Positions 7,876-16,935 are shown, counted from the stretch's first letter. The stretch is 64,000 bases of DNA from Christensenella sp034926635 (GCA_034926635.1 JAYFQX010000007.1:73160-137159), one strand, 5' to 3'. The notes: generated from the letters alone by a model not told the origin. Numbers and translations are program-made.

Positions 7876-9060
7876 ATGAACGGAAAATTAATCAATAAAA
7901 ACATGTGGAAATATGTGGACTGGTTCCTCGTGGTCATTATTTTTATCCTCGTAGGATACAGCCTTCTTTCTATTATCAATGTAACAGCAAGCCCCTTCAC
8001 AGGGGATGAACAGGGCTTTGCCGAATTTTTTGCAAACCTGAATTTGGGGGACGCAGCCAAACAATTTATGTTTTTCGGCATTGGTTTGGTATTGATGTTC
8101 CTTATTATGCTGATGGATTATCATAATATCCCGCATTTCACCAACCTGATCTATTGGGCGGGCATCGCACTTCTGGTTGCGGTTCGGATTTTTGGCAGTG
8201 AAAGAAACGGGACTGTGGGATGGTTTTCTATCGGAGGATTTGGGTTTCAGCCTGCGGAGTTTTGTAAAGTAATCATAATTGTGGTACTCGCCAAAGTGCT
8301 TTCCGATCAGACGGAAGGGAACGAGGACGGCATCCGGACGTTTCGTCAGGTGTTACCGGCTTTGTGGAGGCTTGCAATCCCTGTAGTGCTCATAGTATCG
8401 CAGCCGGATATGGGAAATGCAATGGTATATTTGTTTATCTTTGTCATTATGCTTTTTATGGCAAAAACAAATTGGCGCGTATGGTTGATTCTATTAGCTT
8501 TTGCGGTGGCGGTTCTGGTCATATACCTGGTTTACATTAAACAAACTGGCAGTTATCAGTGGACGAGGCTCCTTGCGTTTTTTAATCCGGAATCTCAGGT
8601 AGTACAGGCAAATGACGCCACACTCCAGGTAGATCAGGCAAAGATGGCGATTGGATCGGGAGGGATGTTTGGAAAGGGGGTCTTTGTTCCAGGCTCACTT
8701 TCTCAGCTCGGTTATGTCCCGGAACACAGTAATGACTTTATTTTTGCGGCAACGGTAGAAGCATTTGGCTTTATCGGCGGTTTGCTGCTGATTCTTCTTT
8801 ACTTTGCATTGGTTGGACGTACTTTTATGTTATCATTACGGGCAAAGGATGATTTTGGAGCTTATATTATCATTGGTGTGACTGCCATGATGGTGATTCA
8901 AGTTGTGGAAAATATTGGTATGAATGTTGGGATTTTGCCTGTCACGGGTATTACACTTCCGTTTTTCTCTTATGGGGGATCCAGCATGCTCACAAACTGC
9001 GCTGCATTTGGGCTGGTGTTATGTGTGGATATGCGCAGACAGCGCTGGCAGGGGCAATAA
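7876..9060 (+). CDS. rodA: SEDS-family peptidoglycan polymerase RodA
   Basis: The product is 394 aa with about 10 membrane segments. The family motifs include QPAEFCKV, QPDMGNAMV, GSGGMFGKG, YVPEHSNDFIFAA with the conserved acidic residue region, and the C-terminal GITLPFFSYGGSS. RodA polymerises glycan strands with PBP2, encoded upstream. I chose ATG 7876 because TGGAG lies just upstream; an in-frame GTG at 7816 falls inside the minE terminator stem. It is the last gene of the shape and division cluster. Confidence 0.94.
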   Translation: MNGKLINKNMWKYVDWFLVVIIFILVGYSLLSIINVTASPFTGDEQGFAEFFANLNLGDAAKQFMFFGIGLVLMFLIMLMDYHNIPHFTNLIYWAGIALLVAVRIFGSERNGTVGWFSIGGFGFQPAEFCKVIIIVVLAKVLSDQTEGNEDGIRTFRQVLPALWRLAIPVVLIVSQPDMGNAMVYLFIFVIMLFMAKTNWRVWLILLAFAVAVLVIYLVYIKQTGSYQWTRLLAFFNPESQVVQANDATLQVDQAKMAIGSGGMFGKGVFVPGSLSQLGYVPEHSNDFIFAATVEAFGFIGGLLLILLYFALVGRTFMLSLRAKDDFGAYIIIGVTAMMVIQVVENIGMNVGILPVTGITLPFFSYGGSSMLTNCAAFGLVLCVDMRRQRWQGQ

Positions 9061-9099
9061 AAACCGGAGATTCGTTCGGGGAAAGAATGGAGAAAAAAT

Positions 9100-10935
9100 T
9101 TGAGTTTGCTCGATCATGTTGAAAAGCCTGCAAGATATGTGGGCGGGGAATTGAATTCGATGATCAAGCAGGGAGCGGAATTGAATTTCGCGCTTTGCTT
9201 TGCCGATACCTACGAGGTGGGAATGAGCCATGTAGGGATTCAGGTATTATATGAAGTAATCAACAAAATTGACGGTGTATGGGCACAGCGCGTGTTTTGC
9301 CCATGGGTGGATATGATGGCAGCGCTGCGGGAAACCGGTGAGCCGCTACGTTCACTGGAAGGGAAAAAACCGCTGCATGAATTTGATATAGTAGGGATAA
9401 ACTTATCTTACGAAATGTGTTATTCCAATGTTCTTGCCATGCTTGATTTAGGTAAGATTCCGCTTTTGCAGTCCCAGCGCACAGATGAGGATCCGATTGT
9501 AGTAGGCGGGGGAGCTTGCGTTGCAAATCCTGAACCGATTGCCGATTTTTTTGATCTATTTGTCATTGGCGAAGGGGAACAGGCAGTACGCGAGTTATGC
9601 GCGCTTTATCAGGTGCGTCAAAAAGAAGGATGGACGCGGCAGGAATTTTTGCGCCGGGCGGCTATGATGGATGGAATTTATGTGCCGTCACTTTATGATG
9701 TTTCGTATCATGAAGACGGAACTGTACAAGCGGTCACGCCAAAACATGGTGCGCCTGCGAGAATATCCAAGCGTTTTATTGAGGATTTTAATGGGGAACA
9801 AGCGGTGACAAAACCGATTTTGCCTTATGTTAATACGGTGCACGACCGCTGCGTATTGGAGATCATGCGTGGATGTCCAAGAGGTTGCCGTTTTTGCCAG
9901 GCGGGGTTTGCTATGCGCCCGGTACGGGAACGGCGCGCGGCAACGATCATGGAGCAAGCGAGAACGGTGATTGCAGCAACGGGGTATGATGAGATCTCGT
10001 TGTCTTCACTTTCATCCGGGGACTATTCGGAGATCGACCCGCTGGTTGCAGGACTGATTCATGAATTTGAGGAGCAAAGGGTCTCGGTTTCGCTGCCATC
10101 TTTGCGCATTGACAGCTTTGAAAAAGACTTTGCAAATCAGCTCCAGCAGGTAAGAAAAACTGGACTGACCTTTGCGCCGGAAGCAGGAACGCAGCGGCTG
10201 CGTGATGTTATCAACAAAAATATTGCGCACGACGATATCCTTCATTCGGTGACCCGCGCGTTTGAAGGCGGAGTCAATACTGTAAAATTATATTTTATGA
10301 TCGGGCTACCGACCGAGACGTATGAAGACCTAGATGGGATTGCATCCCTCGTAAAAGAAATTCGGGAGGCATTTTATGCAATGCCCAAAGAAAAACGGCA
10401 TGGTTTTGTGACGATCACGGTTTCGGCATCGTGTTTTGTGCCCAAGCCATTTACTCCGTTTATGTGGGAAGCGATGGACAGCATAGAAACGTTGCAGGGA
10501 AAACAACAATATTTGCGCAGTAAACTGAAGATCAAGGGTGTGAAGTTCAATTATCATGATGCAAACCTCAGTTATCTGGAAGGGGTACTTGCACGCGGAG
10601 ACAGGCGCCTTGCACCGGCACTGCTGGAAGTTTACCGCAATGGCGCGGCGTTTGATGCATGGCATGAGTATTTTTCGATGCAACGGTATTTGGACGCATT
10701 CGAAAAAACCGGAGTGGATCCTGCGTTCTATGCGCAGCGAAAACGCGACCCTGAAGAAACAGTGCCTTATGCTCATATAGATTTTGGGATAACGCCGGCT
10801 TTCTTAAAAAAAGAACGGGAAAAGGCGTATGCTTGTACAACAACGCCGGAGTGTAGAGAAAAATGTGCCGGATGCGGGCTGCAGTCTGTCTGTAGCTTTG
10901 TAAAAAGAGGATCAGGGCAAAAGGAAACGGAATGA
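9100..10935 (+). CDS. B12-binding-type radical SAM protein (TIGR03960-like)
   Basis: The product is 611 aa. An N-terminal cobalamin-binding-like Rossmann region (YEVGMSHVGIQVLYEVIN, GINLSYEMCYSNVLAML) precedes a radical SAM core with CPRGCRFC (CxxxCxxC 4Fe-4S ligands). The C-terminus is Cys-rich (CREKCAGCGLQSVC). This matches the family found ahead of DUF2344/TIGR03936 proteins beside RNase E/G in Clostridia; the chemistry is not established. The start is TTG 9100, with GGAG 7 nt upstream and a stop codon upstream with no ATG in between. It overlaps the next gene by 4 nt (ATGA). Confidence 0.88.
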   Translation: MSLLDHVEKPARYVGGELNSMIKQGAELNFALCFADTYEVGMSHVGIQVLYEVINKIDGVWAQRVFCPWVDMMAALRETGEPLRSLEGKKPLHEFDIVGINLSYEMCYSNVLAMLDLGKIPLLQSQRTDEDPIVVGGGACVANPEPIADFFDLFVIGEGEQAVRELCALYQVRQKEGWTRQEFLRRAAMMDGIYVPSLYDVSYHEDGTVQAVTPKHGAPARISKRFIEDFNGEQAVTKPILPYVNTVHDRCVLEIMRGCPRGCRFCQAGFAMRPVRERRAATIMEQARTVIAATGYDEISLSSLSSGDYSEIDPLVAGLIHEFEEQRVSVSLPSLRIDSFEKDFANQLQQVRKTGLTFAPEAGTQRLRDVINKNIAHDDILHSVTRAFEGGVNTVKLYFMIGLPTETYEDLDGIASLVKEIREAFYAMPKEKRHGFVTITVSASCFVPKPFTPFMWEAMDSIETLQGKQQYLRSKLKIKGVKFNYHDANLSYLEGVLARGDRRLAPALLEVYRNGAAFDAWHEYFSMQRYLDAFEKTGVDPAFYAQRKRDPEETVPYAHIDFGITPAFLKKEREKAYACTTTPECREKCAGCGLQSVCSFVKRGSGQKETE

Positions 10936-11624
10936 ACGAAGAAAAACATAAAATGATTATTCAATACAGTCGCAACGGAGCGGCGAGATATATTTCCCAT
11001 CTCGATATGCAGCGTGCTTTTGGGCGTGCTGTTAGGCGCGCAAAATTGCCGGCCTGTTATTCCAAAGGGTTTAACCCCCATATTATTATGTCTTTTGCAT
11101 CGCCGCTTTCCGTTGGCTATGCTACTGAAGGGGATTATCTGGAGCTGCCTTTGGCGGTCGTGATGGATCCGCAGGAAATCAAGGATGCCCTAAACGCGGT
11201 GATGCCTCCTGACCTTCGGATCATAGGCGTACACGAAATGGGGGAGCCATCAAAGAAACTGATGGCGCAAAATTACAGCGCGTCATACAGCATATATTTT
11301 CATTTTGAAAATGAAGCAGATTGTGATACAATGAAAGATGCAGTAAAAGTGCTGTACAAAGCCAAAAATTATCTTGCGACGGATCGGCGAGGAAAAGAGA
11401 TTGACATTCGTCCGCTGGTGTTTTCGGTAGATGCGCAAAATGGGCGCCAGGTTAATTGTAAGCTGAAAAATGCGTCGGATGGGGCGCTGAACCCTGCTGT
11501 TCTTGCCACCGCTCTTCTAAAGGAAGCGGGAGTGCAGGCGGATTATGATATTTGCAGGGAAGATTGCTTTGCTTTGGAAAACGGAAAAGAAGTTCCGTTT
11601 AGTAGGGCTTTTCGGGCGGAATAA
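10932..11624 (+). CDS. Radical SAM-associated DUF2344 protein (TIGR03936-like)
   Basis: This 230-aa protein opens with IQYSRNGAARYISHLDMQRAFGRAVRRA-like sequence, the signature N-terminus of DUF2344 (YSRNGAARYISHLD; AFGRAVRRAKLP; FNPHIIMSFASPL). It has no CxxxCxxC cluster and is thought to be the accessory half of the upstream radical SAM protein; in some genomes the two are fused. The ATGA overlap with the upstream stop indicates translational coupling. The substrate is unknown. Placement just before RNase E/G and L21/L27 is conserved in Clostridia and suggests, but does not prove, an RNA or ribosome-linked role. Confidence 0.87.
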   Translation: MNEEKHKMIIQYSRNGAARYISHLDMQRAFGRAVRRAKLPACYSKGFNPHIIMSFASPLSVGYATEGDYLELPLAVVMDPQEIKDALNAVMPPDLRIIGVHEMGEPSKKLMAQNYSASYSIYFHFENEADCDTMKDAVKVLYKAKNYLATDRRGKEIDIRPLVFSVDAQNGRQVNCKLKNASDGALNPAVLATALLKEAGVQADYDICREDCFALENGKEVPFSRAFRAE

Positions 11625-11698
11625 GGCTAGGTTTGCCGAACCCGCGGAAGAAAAACCCATTATATAAATTTGAAATATTTGAAAATAAGGAGTTTTTG

Positions 11699-13228
11699 AT
11701 GATTAAAAAAATTATAGCCGATGCCAACACGCATGAAGCGCGTGTCGCTTTGCTTGAAGATAACGACCTTGTTGAAATTCAAGTGGAAATGCGCGGCAAA
11801 GAGCGCCTTGTGGGGAATATTTACAAAGGTCGCGTAGCAAACATTCTTCCGGGAATGCAGGCTGCGTTTGTTGATGTTGGCCTCGATAAAAACGCTTTTT
11901 TATACGCAGGGGATATCCTGTGTGACGAATCGGATTTTATTTTCGATGAAAACGGCGATGAAGGACAAATCAAAAAGAAGCTGGAAGTTCCTAATATTAA
12001 AGAACTATTAAAGCCGAATCAGGAAATTATGGTGCAGGTATTAAAGCAGCCGGGTGGAAACAAAGGTGCGCGCGTGACAACGCATATTACGCTTCCCGGA
12101 AGGCTTTTGGTGCTGATGCCGACAGTAGATCATGTAGGCGTTTCGCGCAGGATTGAAGATGAAGCAAAGCGCGAGGGTCTGAAAGAATTGATTGCTTCTG
12201 TAAAACCGGCAGGAATGGGCGTGATTGTGCGTACAGTAGCACAAAACGCAAAATATGAAGAAATTGAAGCTGAATTGCGTTTCTTGGTACGGCTATGGCA
12301 AAAAGTACAGGAAAAGTCGGATTTTGTAACAGCGCCGCGGCTGATCCATGCGGAAGAGACACTGCTTTTTCGTACGGTGCGCGATATGTTTACTGCAGAT
12401 GTCGAAGAATTCATTATTAACGATAAGGATTATTATGAGAAGGTCAAAGCGGTCGTTAATATTTTATCGCCAACGATGCAGGACAGGCTAAAGCTTTTTG
12501 AACAGCCGGGCAATATTTTTGATTATTTTAATATTGAAGATAAAATCGGGAAAGCGCTCCAACGTAAAGTGTGGATGAAAAACGGATGTTATCTTGTGAT
12601 TGACGAAACGGAAGCGCTTACGGTGGTGGATGTCAATACGGGAAAATATATCGGTGAGGATAACCTGCAAGACACCATTTTGAACGCGAATATCGAAGCT
12701 GCCAGCGAAATCGCAAAGCAACTTCGGCTGCGTGATATCAGCGGAATCATTGTGATTGACTTCATTGATATGGAAGATGACGCAAACAAAATTAAAGTTG
12801 TAGAAGCCCTCAACGAAGCATTGAAAAAGGATCGTACCAAATCGAATGTTCTCGGAATGACAGAGCTTGGTCTGGTAGAAATGACCCGTAAAAAAACCAG
12901 ACGGAAGCTTTCTGCGCTTACGCAGACATCTTGCCCGTGCTGCAACGGAAGCGGAAGAGTTTATAATTTGGAAAATATGGCGATGCGTGTGCGCAGGGAG
13001 ATTATCCGTACAGTACAGCCGGAGGAATCCGGGATGTATGTCGTAGAAGTAAACGATGCGCTTGCGGATTATATTATCGGACGGAATAACCAAAACCAGG
13101 CGATTCTGCCGCATTATGAAAATGTACACTTTTTTATCCGCAGCCTGAAAAATGCAAATCCGGAACAAATTGTCTTAAAGCCAATCACCGATAAAAACGC
13201 GCTTTCCGGGACACAGGTTTTTTGTTGA
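11699..13228 (+). CDS. rng: Ribonuclease E/G family endoribonuclease
   Basis: The product is 509 aa, RNase G-like in length. An S1-type domain is embedded at the N-terminus (LVGNIYKGRVANILPGMQAA, FVDVGLDKNAFLYAGDI). The catalytic DNase I-like subdomain has metal-binding aspartates in VVDVNTGKYIGE and IVIDFIDME. The zinc-link motif is CPCCNGSG. It cleaves single-stranded A/U-rich RNA in mRNA decay and rRNA maturation. The ATG at 11699 has AAGGAG 7-8 nt upstream; an earlier TTG at 11633 has no SD and would add an atypical extension. A long C-terminal scaffold, as in E. coli RNase E, is absent. Confidence 0.93.
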   Translation: MIKKIIADANTHEARVALLEDNDLVEIQVEMRGKERLVGNIYKGRVANILPGMQAAFVDVGLDKNAFLYAGDILCDESDFIFDENGDEGQIKKKLEVPNIKELLKPNQEIMVQVLKQPGGNKGARVTTHITLPGRLLVLMPTVDHVGVSRRIEDEAKREGLKELIASVKPAGMGVIVRTVAQNAKYEEIEAELRFLVRLWQKVQEKSDFVTAPRLIHAEETLLFRTVRDMFTADVEEFIINDKDYYEKVKAVVNILSPTMQDRLKLFEQPGNIFDYFNIEDKIGKALQRKVWMKNGCYLVIDETEALTVVDVNTGKYIGEDNLQDTILNANIEAASEIAKQLRLRDISGIIVIDFIDMEDDANKIKVVEALNEALKKDRTKSNVLGMTELGLVEMTRKKTRRKLSALTQTSCPCCNGSGRVYNLENMAMRVRREIIRTVQPEESGMYVVEVNDALADYIIGRNNQNQAILPHYENVHFFIRSLKNANPEQIVLKPITDKNALSGTQVFC

Positions 13229-13253
13229 CACGATGGGCGTGGTATGGTAACAT
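13225..13253 (+). promoter_or_regulatory. Sigma-A promoter of rplU-rpmA
   Basis: A perfect TTGACA (13225-13230) overlaps the rng stop codon. A 17-bp spacer and TAACAT (13248-13253) follow. Confidence 0.75.
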
Positions 13254-13343
13254 ATTTAATTGAGCCGCTCGCATAGGCAATTAACGCGCGAAGATGTTTT
13301 TGCGGGCCAAACGCGGCGAGACTGGGCAAGGGAGGTAAAGCAC
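13254..13343 (+). promoter_or_regulatory. L21 mRNA leader, possible autoregulatory structure
   Basis: An untranslated leader of about 80 nt precedes rplU. It contains GC-rich self-complementary runs (CGCTCGC, GCGCG, GGCGAG). Ribosomal protein L21 leaders are known in Firmicutes, and this position fits, but I could not align it to that family by eye. Confidence 0.35.
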
Positions 13344-13685
13344 ATGTATGCAATCATTCAGTCAGGCGGAAAGCAATATAAGGTTGAAAAAGGCACCGTT
13401 GTCAAAGTGGAAAAACTTGATGCGGAAGTAGGCAGCGAAGTAACATTCGAAGCGCTTCTGACGGCGTCCGGCAAGACGATTAAAGTCGGAAAACCTGTTG
13501 TAAAAGGCGTGACGGTAACGGGCAAAGTTTTGGCGCAGGACAAAGAGAAAAAAGTCATTGTGTTCAAATACAAACCTAAAAAAGATTTTAGGAAAAAACA
13601 AGGCCACAGGCAGCCGTATACAAAAGTTGAGATTCTTTCGATCGGCGCTGCGGAAAAAGAAGCTGACGAACAGGCAGCTGAGTAA
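13344..13685 (+). CDS. rplU: 50S ribosomal protein L21
   Basis: The product is 113 aa and begins MYAIIQSGGKQYKVEKG, the classical L21 N-terminus. The motif KPKKDFRKKQGHRQPYT near the C-terminus is the L21 signature region, followed by an acidic tail (EKEADEQAAE). It binds 23S rRNA. ATG 13344 has GGGAGG 8 nt upstream; any longer in-frame start would be inside the leader. rpmA follows 37 nt downstream with no prp (ysxB) gene between them. Confidence 0.97.
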   Translation: MYAIIQSGGKQYKVEKGTVVKVEKLDAEVGSEVTFEALLTASGKTIKVGKPVVKGVTVTGKVLAQDKEKKVIVFKYKPKKDFRKKQGHRQPYTKVEILSIGAAEKEADEQAAE

Positions 13686-13722
13686 AATTTAAGGCGAACC
13701 GAGACAAAGTGAGGTGGAATAA

Positions 13723-13977
13723 ATGGCACATAAGAAAGGTGTAGGTAGTTCGAGAAACGGACGTGATTCTGAATCCAAACGCCTGGGCGTAAAACGTGCT
13801 GACGGTCAATATGTTCTCGCGGGTAATATCCTCGTGCGCCAGAGAGGCACGAAGATCCATCCGGGTAACAACGTGGGTCGTGGCAGCGATGATACATTGT
13901 TTGCTCTGGAGAGCGGCATTGTGAAGTTTGAGCGCAAAGGCAGAGATAAAAAACAGGTAAGCGTATACGCGAACTAA
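13723..13977 (+). CDS. rpmA: 50S ribosomal protein L27, short N-terminus form
   Basis: This 84-aa protein begins MAHKKGVGSSRNGRDSESKR, so the mature L27 N-terminus is encoded directly. The N-terminal cleavable extension usual in Firmicutes L27 (removed by the protease Prp) is missing, and so is the prp gene that normally separates rplU and rpmA. L27 reaches the peptidyl transferase centre through this N-terminal tail. A clear SD (GAGGTGG) precedes the ATG. A strong terminator follows. Confidence 0.97.
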   Translation: MAHKKGVGSSRNGRDSESKRLGVKRADGQYVLAGNILVRQRGTKIHPGNNVGRGSDDTLFALESGIVKFERKGRDKKQVSVYAN

Positions 13978-13988
13978 CAAAAAAATAT

Positions 13989-14025
13989 AAACAGGTGATA
14001 CTGAGAAGTGCGCCTGTTTTTTTTA
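13989..14025 (+). terminator. Intrinsic terminator after rpmA
   Basis: The stem AAACAGG (13989-13995)/CCTGTTT (14013-14019) is followed by a run of T residues to 14024. Confidence 0.85.
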
Positions 14026-14029
14026 TGTT

Positions 14030-14148
14030 AAAATGTGAATTAATTTCATAAAATGTGCAATATTTATTTCGCTACGCACATTTGTGCAGAAAATCGACGA
14101 AAAAGTTTTATTTGCAACATATTTTTTCAAGATGAAATCGGGTATAAT
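14030..14148 (+). promoter_or_regulatory. Promoter and candidate operators upstream of FGGY kinase
   Basis: AAAATGTG occurs twice as a direct repeat (14030-14037 and 14050-14057, 20 bp apart). The second copy pairs with the inverted GCACATTT (14076-14083). A TATAAT lies at 14143-14148 without a good -35. The half-site AAATGTGAA at 14031 is also found in the operator of the SorC-family gene at 15818, suggesting that one regulator acts at both. Confidence 0.5.
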
Positions 14149-14206
14149 AGATTCTAACCTACGCGGTGTATGCGTCGGGAATACAAGGTTTGAAGGATGA
14201 TGAAAG

Positions 14207-15754
14207 ATGAAAAATACGGAATGTCTGCTTGGAATAGATATGGGAACAAGCAGCGTAAAAGTGGGTCTGTTTGATGTGCATGGGGAGCCAATTGCGTTTG
14301 CAGACGCGACATATCCGTTATATACGCCAAAATCCGGCTGGGCAGAGCAAAAGGTTGACGAATGGTGGACGGCAGTATGTACTGCGACCAGAGAACTCAT
14401 GAAAAAAAGCGGGGTTTCTCCCTCGGCTATTTTCGGTATGAGCATAGATACTACTTGTTGTACGGTGCTCATGGCTGACGAAAATATGAATATACTGCGT
14501 CCGGCGCTGATGTGGATGGATGTGCGTTCTTCGCGACAGGCAAAAGCGATTACAAAAACGAATGACCCCGCGTTGAAGGCAAACGGTTATGGCAATGTTT
14601 CAGCAGAATCTATGCCTGCAAAAGCTCTTTGGCTTAAGCAAAATGAACCGGAATTATATGCAAAGGCAAAATATGTTTTTGAATGTACGGATTGGCTGAT
14701 GCATATGCTGACCGGCGAGCTTGCAGCAAGTATCGATACGACTGCGCCGCGTTGGTATTATGATCGCCCGAACGGCGGTTGGCCGGTATCTTTTTATGAG
14801 CGTATTGGTCTTGGGGATCTTTTAGAGAAATTTCCAAAAGATGTGATTGACCTTGGGACGCCGGTGGGCAGGCTGACGCAAAAAGCAGCGGATGATTTGG
14901 GGTTGGTTGCAGGGATTCCCGTAGGGGAAGGCGGCGCGGATGCGTTTGTCGGCATGGTAGGACTGAATGTTGTGCGCCCGGGCAGTATTGCGATGATTAC
15001 CGGAACGTCGCACCTGCATCTTGGACTTACAGAAAAGGAAATGCATTCCAAAGGAATGTGGGGGTCTTACCCGGATGCTGTGATCCCAGGTCTGCAAATG
15101 ATCGAAGGGGGTCAAACCTCGACGGGGGCGATTGTCAATTGGTTTAAAACAAATTTTTGTGCAAATATTGCAGCAGAGGCAAAAGAACGTGGATGCAGTG
15201 TATATGATCTGCTGAACGAAGGCGCGGAGAAACTGCCGGTGGGCGCAGATGGACTGTTGGCTTTGGATTATTTTCAGGGGAACAGAACGCCATATGCCGA
15301 CCCAGATGTGCGCGGTATGTTTTATGGACTTTCTATTGGACATACGCCATATCATATGTATCGTGCTATCATTGAATCTATTTGTTTTGGGACGGAAGCT
15401 ATTATGCAGACATTCCGTGACGGCGGTATGAAGCCTGACGGCATTTATATTTCCGGCGGCGCAGTGAAAAGCAAGTTTTGGACGCAAACGCATGCGGATG
15501 TTTGTAACTTGCCGATTTTGATTCCGAAGGTTACAGAGGCGCCTTGCCTTGGTTCTGCAATTTTAGGTGCGGTCGCGAGCGGGGTCTATCCTGATATCCA
15601 AACTGCGTCGGCGAATATGGTTACGATTCAAAATAAGGTAGAGCCTAATAAGGAACGCCACGAAGCATACCGGTTTTATTTTGAAAAATATCAAGAGGCG
15701 TATCAAACGTCTAAGAATTGGATGCACGATGTTACAACACATGGAAATATATGA
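14207..15754 (+). CDS. FGGY-family carbohydrate kinase
   Basis: The product is 515 aa. The N-terminal phosphate-binding motif GIDMGTSSVKVGLFD opens the first actin-like lobe. GEGGADAFVG carries the likely catalytic base D245. The C-terminal FGGY signature region GGAVKSKFWTQTHADVCNLP is intact. These kinases phosphorylate sugars such as xylulose, ribulose, gluconate or erythritol. The sequence does not fix the substrate, although the Rpe-like epimerase and SorC-type regulator downstream favour a ketose or pentitol-derived phosphate. No transporter is nearby. GAAGG precedes the ATG. The gene is terminated separately from the regulator gene. Confidence 0.9.
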   Translation: MKNTECLLGIDMGTSSVKVGLFDVHGEPIAFADATYPLYTPKSGWAEQKVDEWWTAVCTATRELMKKSGVSPSAIFGMSIDTTCCTVLMADENMNILRPALMWMDVRSSRQAKAITKTNDPALKANGYGNVSAESMPAKALWLKQNEPELYAKAKYVFECTDWLMHMLTGELAASIDTTAPRWYYDRPNGGWPVSFYERIGLGDLLEKFPKDVIDLGTPVGRLTQKAADDLGLVAGIPVGEGGADAFVGMVGLNVVRPGSIAMITGTSHLHLGLTEKEMHSKGMWGSYPDAVIPGLQMIEGGQTSTGAIVNWFKTNFCANIAAEAKERGCSVYDLLNEGAEKLPVGADGLLALDYFQGNRTPYADPDVRGMFYGLSIGHTPYHMYRAIIESICFGTEAIMQTFRDGGMKPDGIYISGGAVKSKFWTQTHADVCNLPILIPKVTEAPCLGSAILGAVASGVYPDIQTASANMVTIQNKVEPNKERHEAYRFYFEKYQEAYQTSKNWMHDVTTHGNI

Positions 15755-15770
15755 GGCCTTAATAAAACAG

Positions 15771-15801
15771 AAAGCGGCAACTGTATAGTTGCTGCTTTTT
15801 T
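15771..15801 (+). terminator. Intrinsic terminator after FGGY kinase
   Basis: The stem GCGGCAAC (15774-15781)/GTTGCTGC (15788-15795), with one G-U pair, is followed by a T6 run. Confidence 0.8.
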
Positions 15802-15812
15802 CATGTAAAACG

Positions 15813-15855
15813 ATGTCAAATGTGAACGTGATAACAAAATTATAACATTTGACAT
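15813..15855. promoter_or_regulatory. Perfect 11-bp inverted repeat operator of SorC-family gene
   Basis: ATGTCAAATGT (15813-15823) and its exact reverse complement ACATTTGACAT (15845-15855) are separated by 21 bp, about three helical turns centre to centre. The right arm overlaps the -35 hexamer of the downstream promoter. This geometry is expected for autorepression or effector-dependent control by the adjacent regulator. Confidence 0.75.
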
Positions 15856-15877
15856 AATATGAAGCGGTTGGTATAAT
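15849..15877 (+). promoter_or_regulatory. Consensus sigma-A promoter of SorC regulator-epimerase genes
   Basis: A perfect TTGACA (15849-15854), a 17-bp spacer and a perfect TATAAT (15872-15877) are present. The -35 lies within the right operator arm. A promoter this strong on a regulator gene makes repression likely. Confidence 0.85.
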
Positions 15878-15933
15878 ATAAAAAAAGAAGATGAACATGT
15901 CGTTTGAAAAGTGACGGGGTTTGAGGAGGCAGT

Positions 15934-16935
15934 ATGGAAGCGCGGATCGATCTGAGCAACAGCAAAAAAGCAACGCAATATGAGCAAATGATTCAGATTG
16001 CGAAAATGTATTATATTGACGATATGTCACAGCAACAAATTGCGCAAAAAGTGAACATGTCTAGATCCAATATCTCACGTATTCTGAAATCCTGCAAGGA
16101 ACTAGGAATTGTTGAAGTCCGAATCAACGAGGTTTCTCTGCGGTCTTTTGAAATCAAGAAAAAACTAAAGAACCGTTTTGGGATTAGAAACTTGGTGATT
16201 TCGCCCCGGGTAAACGATCATGAGGTAAGCGCCGAAAATGTTGGGATTGCAGCGGCGCGGTATATGGAAAGTATCTTAACAGACAATATGAGCGTAGGAA
16301 TCGGTTGGGGTTCCAGCGTATATAAGATGGTGAAGGCATTTTCGCCTATGGTGCTCAATAATGTGCAGATCATTCAGCTGATGGGTGGCACGCGAATCAA
16401 GGAAGCCTATAAAGATGGAGTACAGCTTACTTCGGATTTTGCTGAGAAGACAGGCGGGACACCGTATATCTTGAATGCGCCTTTGCTCGTTACAAATCGA
16501 AAGGTGCGGGATCTGTTTATTGAAGAAGGCGGAATTAAAGACCAGCTTGAGATGACAAAACGTATTGATGTTGCGGTTGTGGCGCTAGGCAGCAATCTGC
16601 CTGCAAATAATGCGATGGTTTGGGCGAATTTTATGACGCCGGAGCAATCACAAGAGCTTTATGATTCCGGACTGTATTCCCATATCTTAGGGCAGCATAT
16701 TGATATCCGCGGAAAAATTGGGGATACGGAGCTCAATGACCGTGTGGTGGGAATTAATATCAATACATTCAAAAAAATTCCGCTGAAAGTAGGGATCGCG
16801 GTGGGGGAAGTAAAAGTAAAACCCATTGTATCGGCGTTGATGGGAGGCTTTTTGGATACGCTGATCACTGATGAAATTACAGCGTTCCAGGTAGAGGATT
16901 ATGCGGCAAGAAAAGGGCTTTATAAACCTTTTTAG
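15934..16935 (+). CDS. SorC/DeoR-like sugar-binding transcriptional regulator
   Basis: The product is 333 aa. The N-terminal helix-turn-helix (about residues 22-53: MSQQQIAQKVNMSRSNISR, then LKSCKELGIVEV) is typical of the SorC family. The rest is the sugar-phosphate-binding domain (GIGWGSSVYKMV, LMGG, GEVKVKPIVSALMGGFLDTLITDE). Such proteins are tetrameric regulators responding to phosphorylated sugars. The ATG has a GGAGG SD. A perfect inverted repeat sits over its promoter, so autoregulation is likely. The Rpe-like epimerase gene follows 34 nt downstream, probably on the same transcript. The effector is unknown. Confidence 0.92.
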   Translation: MEARIDLSNSKKATQYEQMIQIAKMYYIDDMSQQQIAQKVNMSRSNISRILKSCKELGIVEVRINEVSLRSFEIKKKLKNRFGIRNLVISPRVNDHEVSAENVGIAAARYMESILTDNMSVGIGWGSSVYKMVKAFSPMVLNNVQIIQLMGGTRIKEAYKDGVQLTSDFAEKTGGTPYILNAPLLVTNRKVRDLFIEEGGIKDQLEMTKRIDVAVVALGSNLPANNAMVWANFMTPEQSQELYDSGLYSHILGQHIDIRGKIGDTELNDRVVGININTFKKIPLKVGIAVGEVKVKPIVSALMGGFLDTLITDEITAFQVEDYAARKGLYKPF

